DNA from: Flavobacterium sp.
GTDB taxonomy: Bacteria; Bacteroidota; Bacteroidia; Flavobacteriales; Flavobacteriaceae
Assembly (NCBI GenBank): GCA_030682755.1
Contig: JAUXNR010000336.1
Location: 1-5,171 of the forward strand
Length of the DNA stretch: 5,171 nucleotides
Direction of reading: 5' to 3'
A program made the position numbers and the translations under genes. The notes below the pieces were generated by a model that was not told the DNA's origin, made no database searches, and worked only from the letters and a program-made list of their open reading frames with translations. This document shows positions 1 through 5,171 of the stretch, piece after piece. Numbering within the stretch: the first letter of the stretch is position 1; each line of letters opens with the position of its first letter.

Positions 1-2824
1 CAGTGATGGATTTGAAGCCTTTGATTTAACAGTGACTATTCCTGAAATCTTGAACGGTTTAAATCCATCACTTTATTCAATAACTTTTTACACTTCTCTG
101 GCAGATGCTCAAAATGAGATGGCTCCAATTGTAAATCCTGCGGCATACATTAATAGTTCAAATCCGCAAACAATATTTGTTAGAGTTTTAGAAAATGCAA
201 ACCCAACAAATTTTGCGATTACAAATTTTGATTTGATTGTAAGTGTTCCGCCAGCAATTGTACAACCACCTAATTTAGTTATCTATCAATCTCCTTTTGT
301 TGGAGCAGCAACTTTTAATTTATCATCACAAAATGCTTTTTTAATTAATGGGAATTCATCAGTTTTTGTTAGTTATTATGTAACACAAGCAGATGCAATT
401 TCAGGTTCATCAATGATAGTTTCTGCCACTGCTTTTACAAATATTACCAATCCTCAAACAATTTATAGTAGAGTAGAAGATATGAATACAGGTTGTTTTT
501 CAATAACAAGCTTTGATTTAATAGTAGCTGAGGATGGAATTGTTTTTATTCCTGATGTGAATTTTAAAGCAAAGTTAATAGCAGCTAACATTACAAATAC
601 TACAGCATCTGTTGTTAATCCGAATAATTCAGAGACATGGAATGTTTATTCAAAAATTGATACAAATAATGATGGTGAAATTCAATATTCTGAAGCTCAA
701 TCAATAATTTATTTAAATGTTTCAGGAAATACTGGGACTAATGGAGGGATTCAAAGTTTACAAGGACTTGAGGCATTTTATAATTTGGTATATTTAAAAT
801 GTGATTACAATCAACTCACAAATGTAGATTTAACGGTTTGTCCTAATCTATTTAGTTTTCATGCTTCAAATAATGTTTTAACGAGTATTAATTTAAACAA
901 TTCTGAGGTTTTAGAGATTCTTAATTGTAGTTATAATCAATTAACAAATATAAATGTTAGTCAATGTACTAATCTTAAATTTTTAGTTGTAAGAAATAAT
1001 CAACTGACAAGTTTGAATGTTGAGAATAATGAACAAATTCAATCTGTAACCGCTTCTTATAATAACCTTACAGAGTTTCAACTTCATGATAAAGGTTTGT
1101 TTAGAACACTTGAATTAGGGTTTAACCAATTAACAAATATGGAATTATCAAATTTGCCTTTTCTTTATAGGGTAAAAGCCCAAAATAATAATCTTACTCA
1201 CGTTGATTTATCTGGAATAGCATTTCAAATAGAGCCTAATAATTTACCAAACGCTAATGTTCTTGATATTGCTCTAAATAATAATATTAATTTAACTCAC
1301 ATAATTCTTAAAAACGGATTTATCAATTCCAATATTGATTTAATGACATCCAATTTAAGCGAAACGCAACAATATATCTGCGTTGATGAATTTGATGTGT
1401 TTAATTATTTCTCCACAACACCAAATCCAAACGTCAATACCTATTGTTCATTCAATCCCGGCGGAAATTACAACACCATCACAGGAACCATTCAATATGA
1501 TTTTAATAATAATGGTTGTGATACCTCAGACCCATATGCAAATTATTTTGGATTAGAAGTAAACATAGACGGTATTTCAACTAATTCATCTGTCTATTCA
1601 AATGGTTTAGGAGTATATAATTTGTTTACTTCAAATACTGGTGTTTACGGCTTAACTCCCAATTTAGAAAACCCTTTAATTTTTAATGTAACACCTTCGC
1701 CTGCTGAAGTTCCTGTCATGACTATTGATAATTCCACAATAACTCAAAACTTTTGTGTTTCGGCCAATGGTGTGCATCCCGATTTGGAAGTTGTAATAGC
1801 TCCGGTTATCCCTGCTCGACCCGGTTTTGAAGCCGTTTACAAAATAGTTTACAAAAACAAAGGAAATCAAGTAATGTCACAAAATTATGGTTTGAATTTC
1901 TTTTACAATCATAATTTAATGAGTTTGATTTCCACTTCAGTAGTGCCTTCTGCTCAGGCTACAGGTGGTTTACAATGGGATTATGCTAATCTGATGCCGT
2001 TTGAATCGAGAAGTATTTTGGTAACCTTCTTAATTAATGCACCAACAGATGCGAACAATCCGGTGAATATTGATGATGTTTTGACATTTACATCGGTTAT
2101 TTCTCCACAAACAGGAGACATCAATGTAATAGATAATACATTTGTTTTTAATCAATCTGTTGTAGGTTCATATGATCCAAATGATATTACTTGTCTTCAA
2201 GGTGATTTAGCACCGCCAAGTTCTATTGGAGACTATTTGCATTATATGATTCGATTTGAAAATACCGGAAACGCTCCCGCTGAAAATATTGTGGTAAAAA
2301 CAGAAATTGATGCAACACAATACAACATAAATTCACTTCAAATGCTTTCGGCTTCTCATAATGCAACAGTGAGAAGAACGGGAAATAAAATTGAATTTAT
2401 ATTTCAAAATATTCAATTAGATTCAGGTGGACATGGAAATATTCTGTTAAAAATTAAATCTAAAGAAAATCTGCAAGAAGGTGATTTTGTTTCAAAAATG
2501 GCTAATATTTATTTTGATTATAATTTCCCTATTGAAACAAATGAAGCAGAAACTTTATTTGTAGCATTAAGTATAAATAATCCTGATTGGGGAACATCTG
2601 TTTCTGTTTATCCAAATTCAGTGAACGATTGGGTTACAATTTCAAGTAAAGACAAAACAATTAAAACTATTGAATTATATGATATAGGAGGAAGGTTGCT
2701 TCAAACACTATTTGTGAACGACCTTTCTGTAGAATTAAACATGACTGCCAGATCAAGTGGAATTTATTTTCTTAAGATTTCTACAGATTCAGGTAGTATG
2801 ATAGAAAAAGTGATAAAGAATTAG
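1..2824 (+). CDS. Large secreted LRR surface protein with T9SS type A sorting domain (5'-partial)
   Basis: Cell-surface or secreted modular protein, probably exported by Sec and then the type IX secretion system; ligand unknown. The frame is open from base 2. The GTG at 32 is not a credible start, because codons before it encode DGFEAFDLT, a conserved repeat head. Numbering GTG as residue 1: two adhesin-type repeats end in FDLIV at 66-70 and 161-165. An EF-hand-like loop follows, with D210, N212, D214, G215, I217 and E221. LRRs occupy about 252-429, then a cap (C450, C462). A prealbumin/SdrD-B-like module starts near GTIQYDFNNNGCD (485-497). A DUF7619/DUF11-like part carries SYDPND (713-718) and IYFDYNFPIETN (826-837). 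The Por-secretion tail is about 856-930 (SVYPNSVND, IELYDIGG, SGIYFLKI, final KVIKN). The tail is complete, the N-terminus and signal peptide are missing. The C-terminal set is one I recognise from Flavobacterium LRR proteins; function in adhesion or glycan binding is inference. Confidence 0.9.
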   Translation, partial: SDGFEAFDLTVTIPEILNGLNPSLYSITFYTSLADAQNEMAPIVNPAAYINSSNPQTIFVRVLENANPTNFAITNFDLIVSVPPAIVQPPNLVIYQSPFVGAATFNLSSQNAFLINGNSSVFVSYYVTQADAISGSSMIVSATAFTNITNPQTIYSRVEDMNTGCFSITSFDLIVAEDGIVFIPDVNFKAKLIAANITNTTASVVNPNNSETWNVYSKIDTNNDGEIQYSEAQSIIYLNVSGNTGTNGGIQSLQGLEAFYNLVYLKCDYNQLTNVDLTVCPNLFSFHASNNVLTSINLNNSEVLEILNCSYNQLTNINVSQCTNLKFLVVRNNQLTSLNVENNEQIQSVTASYNNLTEFQLHDKGLFRTLELGFNQLTNMELSNLPFLYRVKAQNNNLTHVDLSGIAFQIEPNNLPNANVLDIALNNNINLTHIILKNGFINSNIDLMTSNLSETQQYICVDEFDVFNYFSTTPNPNVNTYCSFNPGGNYNTITGTIQYDFNNNGCDTSDPYANYFGLEVNIDGISTNSSVYSNGLGVYNLFTSNTGVYGLTPNLENPLIFNVTPSPAEVPVMTIDNSTITQNFCVSANGVHPDLEVVIAPVIPARPGFEAVYKIVYKNKGNQVMSQNYGLNFFYNHNLMSLISTSVVPSAQATGGLQWDYANLMPFESRSILVTFLINAPTDANNPVNIDDVLTFTSVISPQTGDINVIDNTFVFNQSVVGSYDPNDITCLQGDLAPPSSIGDYLHYMIRFENTGNAPAENIVVKTEIDATQYNINSLQMLSASHNATVRRTGNKIEFIFQNIQLDSGGHGNILLKIKSKENLQEGDFVSKMANIYFDYNFPIETNEAETLFVALSINNPDWGTSVSVYPNSVNDWVTISSKDKTIKTIELYDIGGRLLQTLFVNDLSVELNMTARSSGIYFLKISTDSGSMIEKVIKN
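2..526 (+). repeat. Two ~95-residue adhesin-type protein repeats
   Basis: Two copies of one repeat unit lie head to tail at the protein level. Copy 1 enters from the left edge (DGFEAFDLT, about bases 5-31), continues through ITFYTSLADAQ and NPQTIFVRV, and ends FDLIV at base 241. Copy 2 follows with the equivalents ATFNLSSQ, VSYYVTQADA, NPQTIYSRVEDMNTGCF and SFDLIV, ending at base 526. The spacing is 98 residues between the heads and 95 between the tails. The DNA is diverged, so this is an old duplication. In my knowledge such units occur in long arrays in large Flavobacteria T9SS adhesins, so more copies probably lie upstream. Confidence 0.75.
785..1318 (+). repeat. Leucine-rich repeat array, 21-residue (63-bp) period
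   Basis: Residues 252-377 of the surface protein divide into six exact 21-residue units with the pattern LxxLxxxxNxLTxxxxxxxxx, starting at L252, L273, L294, L315, I336 and F357. A seventh starts at L378 but carries an insertion of about 10 residues (around IAFQIEPNNLPNA). An eighth, irregular one ends near residue 429. The core NQLT/NNLT recurs in nearly every unit. LRRs form a solenoid with a parallel beta face that usually binds protein or glycan; the ligand here cannot be told. A short half-unit (IQSLQGLEAFYN) precedes the first repeat as a likely N-cap. Confidence 0.9.
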
Positions 2825-2850
2825 TCAGTTATTTTGGATTTTGAAGTTGA

Positions 2851-2885
2851 AAGACGCACGGATAATATCTGTGCGTTTTTTGTTT
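2851..2885 (+). terminator. Rho-independent terminator of the LRR gene
   Basis: A 10-bp stem pairs ACGCACGGAT (2854-2863) with ATCTGTGCGT (2867-2876) across a 3-base AAT loop. There is a single G-U pair and no mismatch. A T-rich run (TTTTTGTTTTT) follows at once. The hairpin sits 27 bases after the TAG stop. No matching A-run precedes the stem, so it should work on the + strand only. Confidence 0.88.
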
Positions 2886-2953
2886 TTAATTTTGATGTAT
2901 ATAAACTTTACAACATTTATACTAAATTTAACGAAAACGATAGAGATAAAATT

Positions 2954-2983
2954 TTAACATTCCTCTAAAATTCCGTAATTTCG
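2954..2983 (+). promoter_or_regulatory. Probable Bacteroidota-type promoter of gltA
   Basis: TAATTTCG at 2976-2983 resembles the Bacteroidota -7 box TAnnTTTG with one departure. Nineteen bases upstream is TTA (2954-2956), close to the -33 TTG. Transcription would start near 2988-2991, giving a leader of roughly 35 bases. The same spacing of 19 occurs in the near-consensus promoter of the downstream gene, which supports this reading. No E. coli-style TTGACA/TATAAT pair at proper spacing was noticed. Confidence 0.55.
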
Positions 2984-2999
2984 CAACAAACATTGTTTA

Positions 3000-3020
3000 T
3001 ACATACAAATTACATACAAA
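3000..3020 (+). repeat. Perfect 10-bp direct repeat in the gltA leader
   Basis: TACATACAAA occurs at 3000-3009 and again at 3011-3020, separated by one T, so the period is 11 bases. The second copy ends three bases before the gltA ATG. There is no Shine-Dalgarno sequence, which is usual in Flavobacteria, where A-rich leaders are common. The repeat may be an A-rich translation-enhancing leader, an operator for a dimer on one helix face, or chance in AT-rich DNA. Confidence 0.5.
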
Positions 3021-3023
3021 ATC

Positions 3024-4307
3024 ATGTCAAAAACTGCAATATTAAAGTTCGATGGCAAAGAATATGAGTTTCCAATTATAGTTGGAAGTGAAAATGAAGC
3101 CGCTATCGACATCGAGCAATTACGTGCCTTAACCGGTGCCATTACATTAGATCCGGGATATAAAAACTCAGGTTCTTGTAAAAGTGAAATTACTTTCTTA
3201 GATGGTGAAGAAGGAATCCTTCGTTACCGAGGATATTCGATTGAAGATTTAGCGTCAAAAGCAAACTTTTTGGAAGTTTCTTATTTGCTTATTTTCGGAG
3301 AATTACCAACAAAAGCGGAATTAGAGAAATTTGAAAATGGTATCCGCAAATATACCTTGGTCAATGAAGAAATGAAAAACATCATTGATGGGTTTCCAAA
3401 AACAGCACACCCGATGGGCGTTTTAGCTTCTTTGACAAGTGCATTAACGGCTTTCAATCCGAAATCGGTTAATCCGCACAACGAAAAAGAAATGTATGAA
3501 GCGGTGTGTAAAACCATGGGTAAATTTTTGGTTATCGCCACTTGGACTTTCCGTAAATCAATGGGGTATCCATTAAATTATTATGATAATACAAAAGGAT
3601 ATGTTGAAAATTTCATGCACTTGATGTATGAGTTGCCAACAGGACCTTATAAAATAGATCCAATTGTTGTAAAAGCTCTGGATAAATTGTTTATACTGCA
3701 TGCAGATCATGAACAAAACTGTTCCACTTCAACAGTACGAATTGTAGGTTCTTCTCATGCAGGATTATTTGCTTCAATTGCATCAGGTGTTTCTGCACTT
3801 TGGGGGCCACTTCACGGTGGAGCAAACCAAGCTGTTTTAGAAATGTTAGAAGAAATTCATAAAAACGGTGGTGATGTTGCAAAGTTTGTACTTAAAGCAA
3901 AAGATAAAGATGATCCGTTCCGTTTGATGGGCTTTGGTCACAGAGTGTATAAAAACTTTGACCCTCGTGCTACCATTATTAAAAAAGCGGCAGACGATGT
4001 GTTAACCGCTCTAGGAGTTGATGATCCGTTATTAGACATTGCTAAACAATTAGAAAAAGTAGCTTTAGAAGATGAGTATTTCAAAGCAAGAAACTTATAT
4101 CCAAATGTTGATTTTTATTCCGGTATTATTTACAGAGCCTTAGGAATCCCAACCGAAATGTTTACTGTAATGTTCGCCATTGGTCGTTTACCGGGTTGGA
4201 TCGCTCAATGGAAAGAAATGCGTGTGAATAAAGAACCAATCGGAAGACCGAGACAAGTTTATGTAGGTCATCCATTACGTGAGTTTAAATCGGTTGATAA
4301 CCGATAA
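3024..4307 (+). CDS. gltA: Citrate synthase (type II, GltA)
   Basis: Condenses acetyl-CoA with oxaloacetate to give citrate and CoA, the entry step of the TCA cycle, in the cytoplasm. The 427-residue length equals that of E. coli GltA, so the protein is complete. Visible signatures are the N-terminal small domain of Gram-negative type II enzymes (SGSCKSEITFLDGEEGILRY, residues 49-68), HADHEQN (H226), GPLHGGANQA (catalytic H264), GFGHRVYKNFDPRA (H306, R315), NVDFYSG (catalytic D363), R388 and R408. The ATG is favoured because the next residues match the family N-terminus and a promoter lies about 40 bases upstream. It is flanked by terminators on both sides, so it is probably monocistronic. 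T206, K109 and Y110 stand where E. coli has the NADH-site residues Cys206, Arg109 and His110 (alignment from memory), so allosteric control may differ. Identification is very secure. Confidence 0.98.
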   Translation: MSKTAILKFDGKEYEFPIIVGSENEAAIDIEQLRALTGAITLDPGYKNSGSCKSEITFLDGEEGILRYRGYSIEDLASKANFLEVSYLLIFGELPTKAELEKFENGIRKYTLVNEEMKNIIDGFPKTAHPMGVLASLTSALTAFNPKSVNPHNEKEMYEAVCKTMGKFLVIATWTFRKSMGYPLNYYDNTKGYVENFMHLMYELPTGPYKIDPIVVKALDKLFILHADHEQNCSTSTVRIVGSSHAGLFASIASGVSALWGPLHGGANQAVLEMLEEIHKNGGDVAKFVLKAKDKDDPFRLMGFGHRVYKNFDPRATIIKKAADDVLTALGVDDPLLDIAKQLEKVALEDEYFKARNLYPNVDFYSGIIYRALGIPTEMFTVMFAIGRLPGWIAQWKEMRVNKEPIGRPRQVYVGHPLREFKSVDNR

Positions 4308-4325
4308 ATATAAAGAGCTGCTTTC

Positions 4326-4359
4326 AAAGCCTTCTGTAACAAGAAGGCTTTCTTATTTT
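4326..4359 (+). terminator. Rho-independent terminator of gltA
   Basis: A perfect 10-bp inverted repeat, AAAGCCTTCT (4326-4335) and AGAAGGCTTT (4342-4351), encloses the 6-base loop GTAACA. CTTATTTTA follows as a T-rich tail. The hairpin begins 18 bases after the gltA TAA. The T-tract is interrupted, so termination may be somewhat leaky, but position and stem quality make the call firm. Confidence 0.88.
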
Positions 4360-4408
4360 ATCAAATCTTTAAAATATAGTTTCATAAATTATTAATACCA
4401 CAAATATA

Positions 4409-4438
4409 TTGCTTTTGGAAAGCCTTTTTTTATCTTTG
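4409..4438 (+). promoter_or_regulatory. Bacteroidota-type promoter of the amidinotransferase-like gene
   Basis: TTG at 4409-4411, a 19-base spacer and TATCTTTG at 4431-4438 match the Bacteroidota -33/-7 consensus (TTG, 17-23 bases, TAnnTTTG) with no departure. The predicted start near 4443-4446 leaves a leader of only about 15 bases before the ATG at 4460, with no Shine-Dalgarno sequence. The promoter lies downstream of the gltA terminator, so the following gene is probably transcribed independently. Confidence 0.78.
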
Positions 4439-4459
4439 TCAAAAGCCAAAAGCGACTTT

Positions 4460-5171
4460 ATGTTACCATTACACATACAAAACGAAACTTCCCGATTAAG
4501 GGCCGTGGTCTTAGGAACTGCAGTAAGCAACGGACCAACTCCAACTGCCGAAGAAGCCTATGACCCAAAATCACTTGAACATATTTTAGCAGGAACATAT
4601 CCCATAGAATCTGACATGATTCAAGAAATGGAAGCCTTCAACCAAGTGTTTAAAAAATATGATGTAGAAGTTTTCAGACCGGATATTATTCCAAATTATA
4701 ACCAAATTTTCAGCCGTGATATCGGTTTTGTAATTGATGATGTTTTCATCAAAGCAAACATTCTTCCCGATAGAGAAAAAGAACTCGATGCCATTCAATA
4801 TGTTATTGATCACATCGATCCAAAAAAAGTAGTTCGTCCACCGGAAGAAGTGCATATTGAAGGCGGAGATGTCATGTTGTGGAATGATTATATTTTCATT
4901 GGAACCTATAAAGGATCAGATTATAAAGATTACATCACCGCAAGAACCAATTGGCAAGGTGTAGAAAACATCAAACAACTATTTCCACACAAAAAAGTAA
5001 AAGATTTCGATTTAGTCAAATCAAAAATTGAAGCCCGAGACAATGCGTTGCACCTCGATTGTTGTTTTCAACCCGTAGGAAAAGACAAAGGAATTATCTA
5101 CAAAAGTGGTTTCCGTGAAGAAGCCGATTATATGTTTTTAGTGAACCTTTTCGGAAAAGAAAATTTATTTC
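4460..5171 (+). CDS. Amidinotransferase / dimethylargininase-family enzyme (3'-partial)
   Basis: Member of the guanidino-group-modifying superfamily (arginine deiminases, dimethylargininases, glycine amidinotransferases), which attacks arginine-like substrates through a cysteine thiol. The 237 codons from ATG 4460 run without a stop off the right edge. Visible motifs are RLRAVVLG near the N-terminus (12-19), FSRDIGFVIDD (84-94, the substrate-side R-D motif), IEGGDVM (133-139, superfamily acidic motif) and LHLDCCFQPVG (197-207, catalytic His probably H198, compare MHIDATF in glycine amidinotransferase). The nucleophilic Cys normally lies near the C-terminus, outside the window. C201 and C202 are unlikely to be it because of their position beside the His. 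The ATG is chosen because it is about 15 bases from a predicted promoter start and RLRAVVLG follows at the usual distance. Superfamily is secure; whether it is a dimethylargininase, deiminase or amidinotransferase cannot be decided. The cytoplasm is the likely location, as no signal peptide is seen. Confidence 0.85.
   Translation, partial: MLPLHIQNETSRLRAVVLGTAVSNGPTPTAEEAYDPKSLEHILAGTYPIESDMIQEMEAFNQVFKKYDVEVFRPDIIPNYNQIFSRDIGFVIDDVFIKANILPDREKELDAIQYVIDHIDPKKVVRPPEEVHIEGGDVMLWNDYIFIGTYKGSDYKDYITARTNWQGVENIKQLFPHKKVKDFDLVKSKIEARDNALHLDCCFQPVGKDKGIIYKSGFREEADYMFLVNLFGKENLF

Noticed and set aside
785..1162. Regular 63-bp spacing that could suggest a CRISPR-like or satellite array
   Set aside because: The period equals 21 codons in the reading frame, the DNA copies are diverged, and conservation follows the amino-acid LRR pattern. 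It is a protein repeat.
1676..1870. Open frame of 64 codons on the - strand
   Set aside because: It lies wholly inside the surface-protein gene, resembles no family, and has no promoter or spacing of its own. It is a shadow of the real frame.
2886..2953. AT-rich stretch after the first terminator, checked for a small gene, ncRNA or second promoter
   Set aside because: There is no start with a useful frame, no stable hairpin and no good TTG/TAnnTTTG pair. It is best left as plain intergenic DNA.
2954..3142. Open frame of 62 codons on the - strand over the gltA promoter and start
   Set aside because: It overlaps the 5' end of gltA antisense, its composition is that of a shadow, and it would cover the promoter. 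No protein-like motif is seen.
3281..3541. Open frame of 86 codons on the - strand
   Set aside because: It is fully inside gltA, a certain gene on the other strand.
3691..3882. Open frame of 63 codons on the - strand
   Set aside because: It is antisense to the active-site region of gltA, and its His/Leu-rich composition follows from the complementary codons.
4360..4408. AT-rich spacer between the gltA terminator and the next promoter
   Set aside because: I see no hairpin, repeat or frame in it. It may act as an upstream AT element but nothing specific supports this.
4586..4855. Open frame of 89 codons on the - strand
   Set aside because: It lies inside the amidinotransferase-like gene, whose + frame shows clear family motifs and a consensus promoter. 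The Phe/Ile-rich translation is typical of antisense AT-rich DNA.

Overview
The window looks like chromosome of a member of the Flavobacteriia, probably Flavobacterium or a close relative. Four things point there: low G+C (about one third, judged by eye), a large surface protein ending in a type IX secretion (T9SS) sorting domain, Bacteroidota-type promoters (TTG-N19-TAnnTTTG) instead of E. coli-type ones, and start codons with no Shine-Dalgarno sequence. Genus is inferred; no rRNA or other marker is present.

Layout, all on the + strand. (1) 1-2824: the 3' part of a large secreted, modular leucine-rich-repeat (LRR) protein. Its reading frame is open to the left edge, so the true start and signal peptide lie outside. 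Module order is two ~95-residue adhesin-type repeats, one EF-hand-like loop, about eight 21-residue LRRs, a prealbumin/SdrD-B-like module, a 'SYDPND' repeat-like domain and a T9SS type A tail. A strong hairpin terminator follows at 2851-2885. (2) 2886-3023: a gap with a likely promoter and a perfect 10-bp tandem repeat in the leader of the next gene. (3) 3024-4307: gltA, a full-length type II citrate synthase with all expected catalytic residues, closed by a perfect 10-bp hairpin terminator at 4326-4359. (4) 4409-4438: a textbook Bacteroidota promoter. (5) 4460-5171: the 5' part of an amidinotransferase/dimethylargininase-like enzyme that runs off the right edge before its catalytic cysteine.

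Each gene appears to be its own transcription unit: terminators follow the first two, and recognisable promoters precede the last two. Nothing links the three biochemically beyond proximity. gltA feeds the TCA cycle, the last enzyme probably acts on an arginine-like guanidino compound, and the first protein belongs on the cell surface. I saw no tRNA, rRNA, CRISPR array, insertion sequence or defence system. The most unusual material is the structure of the LRR protein: its mixed modules, a two-repeat (42-residue) super-period with paired cysteines, a base-composition seam, and an altered PNP motif in its sorting tail. I see no strong case for a wholly undescribed system here.
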